Position numbers and translations under genes: made by a program
Notes under the pieces: model-generated
Told to the model about the DNA's origin: nothing
Database searches by the model: none
Seen by the model: the letters and a program-made list of their open reading frames with translations, nothing else
In this document: one piece after another, positions 8,632 through 16,409 of the stretch
Layout: every line of letters begins with the position of its first letter
How positions within the stretch are numbered: the first letter of the stretch is position 1
Assembly: GCA_012026715.1 (NCBI GenBank)
Contig: VEPB01000291.1
Coordinates: 1-26,190 of the forward strand
Length of the DNA: 26,190 nucleotides
Origin: Methylococcaceae bacterium
GTDB lineage: Bacteria > Pseudomonadota > Gammaproteobacteria > Methylococcales > Methylococcaceae
Direction of reading: 5' to 3'

Positions 8632-8871
8632 ATGCTGACTGCAAAGCCTGAGATCGACCCGGAAACCGTCCAAGAACTGCGACGCCTCGAGGAACGGTTG
8701 GAGGCGTTGCTGTTGTACTGCCGCAATCTGCAGCGGGAAAACGACACCCTCAACGCCCTGTTGGCGGAACGCATGGCTGAACGTTCTGAATTGACGCAGC
8801 AGACCGCCATTGCGAAAAATCGCGTGGCCGCTATGATAAGCCGCCTGAAATCCATGGGGCGTGAGTCATGA
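8632..8871 (+). CDS. TIGR02449 family small coiled-coil protein (ZapB-like)
   Basis: A 79-residue protein that is almost wholly a predicted coiled coil (LRRLEERLEALLLYCRNLQ, then a second heptad stretch). It fits the TIGR02449 family, which in gammaproteobacteria sits directly upstream of zapA and resembles the division protein ZapB in size and character. Its stop overlaps the zapA ATG (ATGA at 8868-8871), so the products are made together, and a role in stabilising the FtsZ ring with ZapA is a reasonable inference. The family name is recalled from size, sequence and context. Confidence 0.8.
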   Translation: MLTAKPEIDPETVQELRRLEERLEALLLYCRNLQRENDTLNALLAERMAERSELTQQTAIAKNRVAAMISRLKSMGRES

Positions 8872-9164
8872 GCGACGTAAATTCACCTGTCAAAGTCCTG
8901 CTGCTCGGTAAGGAATACCCGGTGGTCTGCGGGCGCGACGAAGAGCACGAGTTGCGGGTGGCAGCGCGCTACCTGGACGACAAGATGCGCAAGATTCGCG
9001 ATGGGGGGCGCATCATCGGCACCGAACGAATTGCCGTGATGGCGGCCCTGAATATCGCCCACGAACTGATTCAGGCGCAGCAGCAGCTCAAGAGCGGCGG
9101 CGCAGTGGGTGATCGCCTGTCGGCCATGAGTCACAAGATCGACAATACCCTGGGCACCGAATAA
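8868..9164 (+). CDS. zapA: Cell division protein ZapA
   Basis: A 98-residue protein with the ZapA arrangement: an N-terminal beta-hairpin head (VKVLLLGKEYPVVCGRDEEHELRVAARYLDDKM) and a C-terminal helix for dimer and tetramer formation (MAALNIAHELIQAQQQL). ZapA binds and bundles FtsZ protofilaments at midcell. It starts inside the last codons of the coiled-coil gene upstream. In many gammaproteobacteria the next gene is ssrS (6S RNA), and the stretch that follows here is non-coding and strongly structured. Confidence 0.92.
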   Translation: MSDVNSPVKVLLLGKEYPVVCGRDEEHELRVAARYLDDKMRKIRDGGRIIGTERIAVMAALNIAHELIQAQQQLKSGGAVGDRLSAMSHKIDNTLGTE

Positions 9165-9189
9165 GCGGCGTAGGCTCCGCACTGCGCGC

Positions 9190-9350
9190 TCCTTGCTTGC
9201 CTTCGGCGCCCCGGCCGTCCCCGCTCGATTCCTCCAAGCGACCTTGAAGCGGTCGCTTGGATTCGCTCGCAGTTGACTGACGCCGTTTCGTTCCACCTTG
9301 CAAGTTTCCTTTCGGAAACCCGCCAGTGGCAGGGGCTACCGGGGAGGGCA
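9190..9350 (+). ncRNA. Candidate 6S-like structured RNA after zapA
   Basis: No credible protein is encoded between zapA and the tRNA, yet the stretch folds strongly. An 11-bp perfect hairpin occupies 9233-9261 with a 7-base loop, and GTTTCC/GGAAAC pair at 9304-9319 inside an outer CCAC/GTGG pair. CCCCGG at 9209-9214 can pair with CCGGGG at 9339-9344, giving a closed rod of about 160 bases. The motif CCACCTTG followed by a small hairpin recalls the 3' strand of the 6S central bubble, and the position downstream of zapA is that of ssrS in relatives. The match is not good enough to name the gene and the ends are approximate. Confidence 0.35.
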
Positions 9351-9459
9351 TGGAAAACATCGCGATCTTGGCTCTTTGAGCCCCGAGCTTTGTTTTCCAG
9401 TTCGGTCGATCTTCCAGATTGCATCGACGGGAAGGCCGCCGATGGAAGCCCAAGGCGGC
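9351..9459 (+). other. Additional strong stem-loops between zapA and tRNA-Leu
   Basis: Three further inverted repeats follow in series. TGGAAAACA (9351-9359) pairs with TGTTTTCCA (9391-9399), with GGCTC-TTT-GAGCC inside. GTCGAT (9405-9410) pairs with ATCGAC (9423-9428), and GCCGCC (9435-9440) pairs with GGCGGC (9454-9459). They could be the tail of a longer RNA, processing signals or a relic. No poly-T tract follows, so none is a simple terminator. Confidence 0.4.
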
Positions 9460-9516
9460 TGACTAGATGGTCGTCGAACGCTCGCTCAGCTCTAGCACTC
9501 GGTTGTCGAAATCCCG

Positions 9517-9522
9517 TATAAT
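9517..9522 (+). promoter_or_regulatory. Consensus -10 box of tRNA-Leu
   Basis: A perfect TATAAT lies 13 bases before the tRNA. No good -35 box is present at the right distance: TTGTCG at 9503-9508 is too close. A GC-rich discriminator (GAACGGCTCC) follows, as is usual for stable RNA promoters under growth-rate control. Confidence 0.55.
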
Positions 9523-9535
9523 GAACGGCTCCAGT

Positions 9536-9622
9536 GCCGAGGTGGCGAAACTGGTAGACGCATCAGACTCAAAATCTGACGATGGCAACATCGTGCCGGT
9601 TCGATTCCGGCCCTCGGTACCA
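9536..9622 (+). tRNA. tRNA-Leu (anticodon CAA)
   Basis: An 87-base class II tRNA. The acceptor stem GCCGAGG pairs with CCTCGGT (first pair G-U), the discriminator is A and CCA is encoded at 9620-9622. The anticodon stem TCAGA/TCTGA encloses the loop CTCAAAA with anticodon CAA at 9570-9572, reading UUG. The long variable arm (ACGATGGCAACATCGT) and the T arm with GGTTCGATTCC are present. The same isoacceptor, leuX in E. coli, is a well-known integration target for genomic islands. Confidence 0.95.
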
Positions 9623-9656
9623 ATTTAGTGTGTCATCCCGTCTCATGACGGACAGG

Positions 9657-9689
9657 AACCCGCGAGTCTCAAGGCTTAGCGGGTTTTTT
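9657..9689 (+). terminator. Rho-independent terminator of tRNA-Leu
   Basis: AACCCGC (9657-9663) pairs with GCGGGTT (9679-9685) and the run of T residues continues to 9689. It lies 35 bases beyond the tRNA 3' end. Confidence 0.8.
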
Positions 9690-9713
9690 GTTGTCTCAAT
9701 CCGTATCACCCTC

Positions 9714-9786
9714 TACCATCAAATACCAGTGCTTTTGATGGTACATCTGCTGGTACGCCGCATACCATCAAATCCCGATACCATCA
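9714..9786. repeat. Four copies of TACCATCA(AAT) in both orientations
   Basis: TACCATCAAAT occurs at 9714-9724 and 9763-9773, its reverse complement TTTGATGGTA at 9734-9743, and a shorter TACCATCA at 9779-9786. Small clustered repeats like this immediately downstream of a tRNA resemble the arm-type integrase sites found beside P4-type tyrosine integrases. No integrase gene is present, so this would be an attachment-site remnant. Confidence 0.55.
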
Positions 9787-9831
9787 GTTGACGGAGATTG
9801 CGAGTAGGCTCTTGGCGTGGATTTGCAATTG

Positions 9832-9867
9832 ACTGAGGGGAGCGCTTTATTCAGCGCTCCTCTCAGT
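9832..9867. repeat. 15-bp stem hairpin
   Basis: Positions 9832-9846 pair with 9853-9867 with a single G-U pair and a six-base loop. No poly-T follows on either strand. The flanking stretch 9868-9985 contains no recognisable gene. Confidence 0.6.
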
Positions 9868-9985
9868 GTCGGCCTGCACCGCCAAAATCGGCAGCTACAA
9901 ACCGTGCTTATCAGCCCCCGTGAAACCGGTTTTTCCGGTGATTTGACAAGTGAACCAATCTGCAACAGATGAATGCGCGCCGACC

Positions 9986-10143
9986 TAGGAGCCTGTCGGA
10001 TTTGGGTGTACGACGGACGCGCCCGTACGCGAATATTCGGTGCTTCAGCGACATCAAATATCTCAGAGTTCACGTAGGATCGCCAACTTTGACCAAAACG
10101 TGCTCAATCCGGCGCATTTTTCGGAAAGTCCGACAGACTCCTA
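9986..10143. mobile_element. 158-bp MITE-like element with 18-bp terminal inverted repeats
   Basis: The left end is TAGGAGCCTGTCGGATTT at 9986-10003. The right end at 10126-10143, read on the minus strand, is TAGGAGTCTGTCGGACTT, so the ends match at 16 of 18 positions. The interior has no transposase. A C precedes the left end and a G follows the right end, so both ends lie in CTAG, compatible with insertion at TA or CTAG. The same terminal sequence occurs at 18163, 18216 and 18401, the last next to a transposase fragment, so this is probably a non-autonomous derivative of that element. The right end overlaps the chemoreceptor gene and supplies its TAG stop. Confidence 0.7.
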
Positions 10144-12303
10144 GAACCGCACGAAATCCGAATCATCCGCTGGCGACTTTGCGCCAACGCCGAGCTTTAC
10201 CGGGCGCGCTCGCTTGGAAGAGGGCGGCGGCTCGGCACGCCGGACTGTCCTGTCTATCGTACTTTTCCGGCTGCCTCCTCCTAGCGTGAAAAAGGCCATG
10301 AGTTCCTGCAGTTGCGAGGCCTGGCCACTCATCTCCTCCGCCGTCGCCGCCAATTCCTCGGAGGCCGAAGCGTTCTGCTGGGTGATCTGGCTCATCTGGT
10401 TCATGGCCTCATTGATCTGCGAGGTGCCGGTACTCTGTTCTTCCGATGCCGCTGCAATCTCCTGAACCAGTTCGGACGTTTTGCTGATGGCCGGCACGAT
10501 CTCGTCCAGCAGCTTGCCTGCCCGCTCCGCCTGCGCCACGCTGCCCGAAGCCAGATCGCCGATCTCCTGGGCCGCGATCTGGCTGCGTTCCGCCAGCTTG
10601 CGGACCTCCGCCGCCACCACGGCGAAGCCCTTGCCGTGCTCCCCGGCACGCGCCGCCTCAATGGCGGCATTGAGCGCCAGCAGATTGGTTTGGTAGGCGA
10701 TGTCGTCGATGATGCTGATCTTCTCTGCGATGCTCTTCATCGCCGTCACGGTCTCGTTCACCGCCTTGCCCCCAGCCACCGCCTCCTTGGCCGCCTTCTC
10801 GGCAATGCCTTCGGTCACCTTGGCATTTTCGGAGTTCTGCTTGATGGACGCCGACATCTGTTCCACCGAAGTGGAGGTTTCCTCCACACCGGCCGACTGC
10901 TCACTGGCCGACTGGGACAGCGATTGGGATGTCGCGTTGACTTGGTTGGTGGCGGTGGCCAACGTATGCGCCGCTTCCGTCACCTCCCCGATGGTCGACG
11001 CCAACTTGGTCACCGTGTTGTTGAGGGTGTCCTTGAGTTCCTTGAGACGGCCCCGATAGTCGCCTTGCACGCTGCGGGTCAGGTCACCCTGTTCCATGGC
11101 GCTCAACACCTGCATGGCTTCGTTCACAGGCTGCACGATGGCGTCGAGCGCGCCGTTGATGCCTTCCACGATCTTGCGAAAATCGCCCCGGTGCTTGGAC
11201 CCGTCGGCGCGGGTATCCAGGCGGCCTTCGGCGGCGCTGCTCGCCAACAGATTGGTGTCGGCGATCAACGCCTTGATGTTGCTCCGCACCTGTTCCACGG
11301 TCTCGTTGATAAACGCCTTCTTGCCGGGGAACTTTTCCAAGGCCGCATCCATGTTGCCGTCACCGAACTCCTTGATGCAGGCCATGGCCTTGTTATTGAG
11401 CGCGATATGTCCGCCCACCATGTCGTTGATGCCCTCCGCCACTTCCCTGAAACTGCCATCGAACTGCCGGGTTTCGACCTTCACGTCGATATCGCCCTTG
11501 TCGTGTTCCTCGGCCATGTGCGCCAACTGCGAAATCAGGCCCCGAATGGCGTCCGACATCCGTGTGATGGCGCCGAACAGTACTCCGATTTCGTCCTTGC
11601 GGTCCGCATCGAGAGCCATCGACAAGTCCCCCTTGGCGACGCGATCCGACGCGGTGACGGCCTCGTTCAATCCCTTGACGATGCTGCGGGTGATCAAAAA
11701 CCCCAAAACCGCAGCCACCACGCCGGCGAAAACCCCGAAAAAAATCAGCCAGAAAAAGGCCGAATCGTAGGCCTTCTGCGCCTCCGCATAGGCCGCGTTG
11801 GCCAACTCCAGTTCATGGGCTGCCAACTCGTCGATCGCGTCAAGCCATTTCCGATTGACCGCACGCGACTTCTCCAGGATGGGCGTGGCCTCCTGATTCT
11901 TGTTGGCCAGCCCTAAGGCGATGACCTGATTGTTGTCGTCACGGGACGTCTCCTTGAATTCGTCGATTTTCGTCATCATCGCCCTGGCCTCGACCGATCT
12001 GACGGTTTCGTCGAGGAACTTGTCGGCTCTATCGTAAGTTGCCCGGCTCTTGTCGATCCGCGCCTTGTAGTCCTGGTTGAGCGATTCGCTTTCGGAAAGG
12101 AGCATGCCGCGTATCGCCATGTTCACCTCACGGACGGCATCCGCCATTTCATGGACGGCCTCCAGTTTTTTCATCTTGTCGGTGACGATGTCGTCCAACC
12201 GATACTGGATCTGGCTCATCTTGGTCAATCCGAAGCCCAGCGTTCCCGCCAGCAACAAGACGACCAAAGAAAAACCGCCGATGAGTTGATTGCTGATCTT
12301 CAT
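10141..12303 (-). CDS. Methyl-accepting chemotaxis protein with repeated HAMP-like linker
   Basis: A 720-residue chemoreceptor. TM1 is at about residues 8-30, a helical four-helix-bundle type sensor domain follows, and TM2 is at about 184-208 (FFWLIFFGVFAGVVAAVLGFL). A HAMP domain comes next, then a long linker with further HAMP-like units (around EQGDLTRSVQGDYRGRLKELK), and the signalling domain with the highly conserved tip IDDIAYQTNLLALNAAIEAARAGEHGKGFAVVAAEVRKLAERS. The chain ends DSDFVRF, and its stop TAG is the outermost triplet of the MITE-like element, so the natural end may have been a few residues different. GAGGTA lies about 8 bases before the ATG. It is last in the chemosensory operon after a 310-base gap. 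Confidence 0.92.
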   Translation of the reverse strand: MKISNQLIGGFSLVVLLLAGTLGFGLTKMSQIQYRLDDIVTDKMKKLEAVHEMADAVREVNMAIRGMLLSESESLNQDYKARIDKSRATYDRADKFLDETVRSVEARAMMTKIDEFKETSRDDNNQVIALGLANKNQEATPILEKSRAVNRKWLDAIDELAAHELELANAAYAEAQKAYDSAFFWLIFFGVFAGVVAAVLGFLITRSIVKGLNEAVTASDRVAKGDLSMALDADRKDEIGVLFGAITRMSDAIRGLISQLAHMAEEHDKGDIDVKVETRQFDGSFREVAEGINDMVGGHIALNNKAMACIKEFGDGNMDAALEKFPGKKAFINETVEQVRSNIKALIADTNLLASSAAEGRLDTRADGSKHRGDFRKIVEGINGALDAIVQPVNEAMQVLSAMEQGDLTRSVQGDYRGRLKELKDTLNNTVTKLASTIGEVTEAAHTLATATNQVNATSQSLSQSASEQSAGVEETSTSVEQMSASIKQNSENAKVTEGIAEKAAKEAVAGGKAVNETVTAMKSIAEKISIIDDIAYQTNLLALNAAIEAARAGEHGKGFAVVAAEVRKLAERSQIAAQEIGDLASGSVAQAERAGKLLDEIVPAISKTSELVQEIAAASEEQSTGTSQINEAMNQMSQITQQNASASEELAATAEEMSGQASQLQELMAFFTLGGGSRKSTIDRTVRRAEPPPSSKRARPVKLGVGAKSPADDSDFVRF

Positions 12304-12613
12304 GATCGTTACCTCAAGCCAAATTGAAGAAAAATGTACGGATTTGAAGTGGGACTTTCTTGGCCTGCTAGGCCTTCACTGCATTCTCTATGGCGAACAT
12401 GGGCATGCGCCAACCCGACGACGACCCAGGCAACCGCACGCATGGCATCGCTGCATGTTGTCAGGTGCCTTCACCCGCGACAGGCAATACTGCGCAGGCA
12501 TCCAAAGGAGCGCTAAATAATTTCATCCTGGTTTTCTCAGCGGCCCCACCGCATGACTTAGGGTTCCCTAAGGTGGCGATCGGGCTCCCAACGCCGGTAT
12601 CCCTAAAATTGGA
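12304..12613. other. 310-base gap between cheW and receptor, with inverted repeat
   Basis: No gene is seen. A perfect inverted repeat CTTAGGG-TT-CCCTAAG lies at 12557-12572 and might be an operator or the relic of a hairpin. The gap is much longer than others in the operon, so the receptor at 10141-12303 may have its own promoter here, but no convincing sigma-70 or sigma-28 hexamers were found. Confidence 0.4.
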
Positions 12614-13231
12614 CTAATGATGCTCTAGCTGGCCCGCCGCCTCGTGGCCGATCCGGAGTGGATGCTCGCCAGCCACGGGCAACCACTCCGCCTCCGCGTC
12701 TCCAACCAAGGTCAGCTCTTCTATGGACAGGAGCCGGTCCAGGTTCAAGATAATGACAAACTGGCCCTTGTGCTTGCCCAAGCCTTCGATGAAGTCGGTA
12801 CGGATCTTGGCACCGAAACTCGGCGGCGGATCGATTTCCGAGCCGGCGATATCGACAACCTCGTCCACGGCGTCCACGAGGATGCCCATCACGTGTTTTT
12901 CATCGTCCTGGATGGTTTCGATGATCACCACGCAACTCCGCTTGCCGACCTTGCTGCGCGCCTGGCCAAAGCGGGCCGCCAGATCGACCACCGAAACCAC
13001 GTTGCCCCGGAGATTGATCACACCGCGGATGAAGCCCGGCATCATCGGCACCGTGGTCACCTGGCCGAATTCGATGATTTCCTTGACGGCCAGAATGGGC
13101 GCCGCATAGCTCTCGCCGCCCAGCTTGAAGGTGAGAAACTGACTGGTCTGCGCAGTTACGCCCGAGCGTGACAAACCGGCACCGGCTGAAATCGCGGTTC
13201 CGGCGGATTGGGTTGGAAGCTGTTCAGTCAT
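12614..13231 (-). CDS. cheW: Chemotaxis coupling protein CheW
   Basis: A 205-residue CheW with a 30-residue N-terminal extension. The SH3-like fold motifs are complete: FLTFKLGGESYAAPILAVKEII, then MPGFIRGVINLRGNVVSVVDLAARFG, then MGILVDAVDEVVDIAGSEI and the closing FVIILNLDRLL. CheW links receptors to the CheA kinase in signalling arrays at the membrane. GAGGAT lies about 8 bases before the ATG at 13231, and the gene begins 42 bases after the cheA stop. The C-terminal tail of about 25 residues beyond the last strand is longer than usual and unassigned. Confidence 0.93.
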   Translation of the reverse strand: MTEQLPTQSAGTAISAGAGLSRSGVTAQTSQFLTFKLGGESYAAPILAVKEIIEFGQVTTVPMMPGFIRGVINLRGNVVSVVDLAARFGQARSKVGKRSCVVIIETIQDDEKHVMGILVDAVDEVVDIAGSEIDPPPSFGAKIRTDFIEGLGKHKGQFVIILNLDRLLSIEELTLVGDAEAEWLPVAGEHPLRIGHEAAGQLEHH

Positions 13232-13273
13232 GGCTGTATCCTCGTAGAGTCGGCCTGTTTCAGACCCGTCGAC

Positions 13274-15472
13274 TCAATGGCTGAGTTGGCCCGGTGCCTT
13301 TTCCATCCGGCTCAAGGTGCGGTGAATCAGCCCGGGAACGTCGAGTATCAGGGCAACTTCGCCACTCCCGAGGATGGTGGATCCGCTGATCCCCTGCAAT
13401 CGGGAGAACACCTTGCCCAAGGGCTTGATGACGGTCTGGAATTCGCCCTGCAGTTCATCCACCACCAGTCCGGCCTTGTTGCCGGCATGCTGCACCACCA
13501 CGATGTTTTCACGGCGCCCACGCCGCCCCTGCTCGCGGAAAATGTCGCGCAGCCTGAGATAGGGCAGGGCTTCATCGCGCAGATTGATGTAGCTGCTCTC
13601 GCAGGAAACCGAGGTTTCCTGACCACGCAGTTCAATGCACTCCACCACCATGTCGAGCGGCACCACGAAGAAGGTGTCGCCGACCCGCACCAGAAAGCCA
13701 TCGATAATCGCCAGGGTGAGGGGTAATCGGATGCAGACCTTGGACCCCTCGCCCTCCCGGCTGGCGATCTCGACCGAACCCCGCAAGGCCGTGATGTTCC
13801 GTTTGACCACATCCATGCCCACCCCCCGGCCCGACAGGTTGGTGACATGCTCGGACGTCGAAAACCCCGGTTCGAAGATCAAATTGACGATTTCGTTGTC
13901 CGTCAGGGTCTGTCCTGGCGCAATCACCCCCCGTTCAATCGCTTTGGCGTAAATCCGTTCGCGGTTCAAGCCGCCTCCGTCGTCCGCCACCTCGATCACG
14001 ATCATGCCGGAATCGTGATAGGCATTGAGGCGAACGGTCCCCTTGTCCGGCTTGCCGCGCGCGCGGCGCACTTCCAGTGGCTCGATGCCGTGATCCATGG
14101 CATTGCGCACCAGATGCATGATGGGATCGCTGATCTTCTCGACGACGGTCTTGTCCAGTTCGGTTTCCGCGCCGCTGATTTCCAGGTCGATGGCCTTGCC
14201 CAGTTCCTGGCTGACATCGTGCACCACCCGCCGGAACCGGTTGAAGGTCTCGCCGATTTCCACCATGCGCAGGCGTAGGGCGCTGTCGCGAATGTCCTCC
14301 ACCAGGGACGACACCAGGGATGTGGCTTCCTGCACCCGGGTCTGACGCGACTGCCGCGCCAACAGATGCGCACTGGCCCCCGCGATCACCAGTTCACCCA
14401 CCAGATTAATCAGGTGGTCGAGTTTGTCCGCCTGCACGCGGATGTACTGAATTTCCCTCGCCTTGCTCTCGCGCATTTCCTTTTGCTTGGCCAGTGCGGC
14501 ATCGACGGTTTCCTTGGGTGCCAGCCGCTGTTCGGCCAAAATCTCGCCGAGGGGCTCCCGCCTGCCCTCAGGGCGCTCCTCTCTTTCCCTTTGGGTTCGC
14601 AGTCCTTCCTCTAATTCCACGGCGGTCATAGCGCCGCAGGCCGTCAACATCTCACCCAGGCGAATGTGGTTGTCGGGATCGAGCGTCTGGATGAGTTCGA
14701 GATAGTCGGAAATCTTGCTGTGCGGGGGCAGTATGCGAATGACGCTGCCTTCCCGGGCAAATTCGAACACGTTGGCGATGGTGTCCTTGTCGGCGTCGGT
14801 ATTGAAGCTGATCTCAAAACCGAGGTAGCAGCACTCCGGATCCATGTCATCGATCTCGGGAATGCCATCCAACAAGGTGACCAGATGATTGATCGTGCCC
14901 ATGGTGGCCAGGTAGCGGATAAAGGACAGCGGCTCCATCCCGTTCTTCAGAATTTCCTTGTCGAAACGCAACGACAAATGCCAATCGCCGTTTCCGTTGC
15001 CGACGGGTTCGCCAGAGCGCTGGTCCGAATCTGGCATTGCCGGCTTAACCGACACTGCGGTTCCTGCGGTAGGCTTGCCGCCGATATAAGCTCGGAGCCG
15101 CTGCTTCAAGCCCTCACCGCGGGTTTGCACCGAATGCTCCAGGGACTCACCGGCGCGCAATTCCGCATGATCGGCCAGGTCGCCCACGTGGTCGCAACTT
15201 TCCAGAAGCAGGGCGATCATCTCGCCGTCCACCGGCACCTGCCCGCCGCGCACTGCATCCAGCAGGCTCTCCATGGCATGGGTAAATGCGACGACATCCT
15301 CGAGACCGAATAAGCCCGCCGAGCCTTTGATGGTGTGTGCCGCCCGGAACAGTCCATTGATGGCGTCGGCGTCGTCAGGAGCGCTTTCCAAATGCAGCAG
15401 CAGGTTTTCGATTTCGCCCCGCAATTCCTTGCACTCCACAAAAAATGTGGCCAGAACTTCATCAAGATTCAT
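13274..15472 (-). CDS. cheA: Chemotaxis histidine kinase CheA
   Basis: A 732-residue kinase. The Hpt domain carries the phosphorylated histidine at residue 46 in AAHTIKGSAGLFG. A region of about 150 residues then includes HLSLRFDKEIL and is followed by a charged linker. The dimerisation segment contains ADKLDHLINLVGELVIAGA. The ATPase domain has the N box LVRNAMDHGIEP, G boxes VADDGGGLN and NLSGRGVGMDVVKRN, and the chain ends in a CheW-like domain (DGFLVRVGDTFFVVPLDMVVECIEL). The start at 15472 is preferred to an upstream in-frame codon because AGGGAGAT lies about 8 bases before it. There is no receiver domain; phosphate should pass to the CheY encoded two genes upstream. Confidence 0.95.
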   Translation of the reverse strand: MNLDEVLATFFVECKELRGEIENLLLHLESAPDDADAINGLFRAAHTIKGSAGLFGLEDVVAFTHAMESLLDAVRGGQVPVDGEMIALLLESCDHVGDLADHAELRAGESLEHSVQTRGEGLKQRLRAYIGGKPTAGTAVSVKPAMPDSDQRSGEPVGNGNGDWHLSLRFDKEILKNGMEPLSFIRYLATMGTINHLVTLLDGIPEIDDMDPECCYLGFEISFNTDADKDTIANVFEFAREGSVIRILPPHSKISDYLELIQTLDPDNHIRLGEMLTACGAMTAVELEEGLRTQREREERPEGRREPLGEILAEQRLAPKETVDAALAKQKEMRESKAREIQYIRVQADKLDHLINLVGELVIAGASAHLLARQSRQTRVQEATSLVSSLVEDIRDSALRLRMVEIGETFNRFRRVVHDVSQELGKAIDLEISGAETELDKTVVEKISDPIMHLVRNAMDHGIEPLEVRRARGKPDKGTVRLNAYHDSGMIVIEVADDGGGLNRERIYAKAIERGVIAPGQTLTDNEIVNLIFEPGFSTSEHVTNLSGRGVGMDVVKRNITALRGSVEIASREGEGSKVCIRLPLTLAIIDGFLVRVGDTFFVVPLDMVVECIELRGQETSVSCESSYINLRDEALPYLRLRDIFREQGRRGRRENIVVVQHAGNKAGLVVDELQGEFQTVIKPLGKVFSRLQGISGSTILGSGEVALILDVPGLIHRTLSRMEKAPGQLSH

Positions 15473-15599
15473 CGTCGTGTATCTCCCTGCTGTCGGTTGG
15501 GATAGGAGATCCGGTGAAAGCTGCATTCATCTCGAATCAGCTTCAAGACCGGCGATCCATTTCTTCCGGGCCGGCGGCCGAAGCACTGGAATCCGTGTT

Positions 15600-15917
15600 T
15601 CATTCCGAAGGAATGACCACCGGGTCTCCAAAAAATGCGGTGATGTGGTAAGTGTCGAAGGCCTGCAAGGTGACCGAACTATGGTTGGTCAGCCGCAGGA
15701 CTCTTCCCAGCTTTCCGGCCTCCCGCTTCAACAGAACCAATAACTGAATACCCGTGGTATCGATCTGGGTTACGGCGGCCAAATTGACCTCGAGTTCCTC
15801 GTAGGTCCGGAGTGCCCCGACGAAGGACTCCTTCAGATCCACGGCATTGTATATATTCATGTCGCCATCAATGACGATCGAGCCCTTTTTTCCGGACCCC
15901 GTGATACGAATATCCAT
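15600..15917 (-). CDS. STAS domain protein (anti-sigma-factor-antagonist type)
   Basis: A 105-residue single STAS domain with the family core IDGDMNIYNAVDLKESF and AAVTQIDTTGIQLLVLLKREA. The position usually phosphorylated in SpoIIAA-like proteins (D-S-G) is here threonine 55 in DTTG, which could still be a phosphorylation site. The start at 15917 has AGGAGA about 8 bases upstream; a longer frame to 15965 lacks one. In chemosensory operons STAS proteins sit between receptor input and kinase output in several non-flagellar systems, but the partner here is unknown. Confidence 0.88.
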   Translation of the reverse strand: MDIRITGSGKKGSIVIDGDMNIYNAVDLKESFVGALRTYEELEVNLAAVTQIDTTGIQLLVLLKREAGKLGRVLRLTNHSSVTLQAFDTYHITAFFGDPVVIPSE

Positions 15918-16025
15918 CGACGTCTCCTGGTAGCTGTTATTCGCGAGCCCACCTGCCGACCCCACCGATCTGCGTATTGCGGAATCCCCGCAGGAAGCGG
16001 CCCGCCTTTACCGTCATAACACCGA

Positions 16026-16394
16026 TCAGCCCATCGTTAATTTGTTCACCGCCGCCAGCATCTGCTCCGGCTTGAACGGCTTTACCATCCACGCACGGGC
16101 TCCGGACTGCTGGCCTTCCTTCATCTTGTCCTCGGCCGATTCGGTGGTCAGCATGATGACCGGCGTGAAACGGTATTCCTTGCGTTGCTTGAGTTCCTTC
16201 AGAAAAGTCAGTCCGTCCATGTTGGGCATGTTGACGTCGCTGACGATCAGGTCGATCTTTGAACCACCCAACTTGCTCAAGGCATCCTTGCCGTCACAGG
16301 CCTCGATCACGTCGTAGCCAGCTCGTTTCAAGGTCAGGCTCACCAGTTGCCGCAGCGACAGGGAATCATCGACGATGAGGATGGTTTTGCTCAT
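16026..16394 (-). CDS. cheY: Response regulator CheY
   Basis: A 122-residue single receiver domain. The acidic pair is D9-D10, the phospho-accepting aspartate is D53 in IVSDVNMPNMDG, the switch threonine is T83 in MLTTES and the conserved lysine is K105 in VKPFKPEQ. All catalytic positions are intact. The gene starts 15 bases after the receptor-like gene upstream and is followed by a 108-base gap before the STAS gene. No output domain is attached, so it presumably acts by binding a motor or another protein. Confidence 0.93.
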   Translation of the reverse strand: MSKTILIVDDSLSLRQLVSLTLKRAGYDVIEACDGKDALSKLGGSKIDLIVSDVNMPNMDGLTFLKELKQRKEYRFTPVIMLTTESAEDKMKEGQQSGARAWMVKPFKPEQMLAAVNKLTMG

Positions 16395-16409
16395 GAAGGG
16401 TGGCCTCTT

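Noticed and set aside
9273..9521. 82-codon plus frame between zapA and the tRNA
   Set aside because: It runs through several stem-loops and into the tRNA promoter, has no ribosome site and no recognisable protein pattern.
9657..9867. Repeated hairpins and TACCATCA motifs as a CRISPR array
   Set aside because: Repeats are 8-11 bases, in mixed orientation and unevenly spaced, with no cas genes.
10312..11916. Plus-strand frame of 534 codons opposite the chemoreceptor
   Set aside because: Antisense of the conserved receptor signalling domain; rich in H, R, L and G with no family resemblance.
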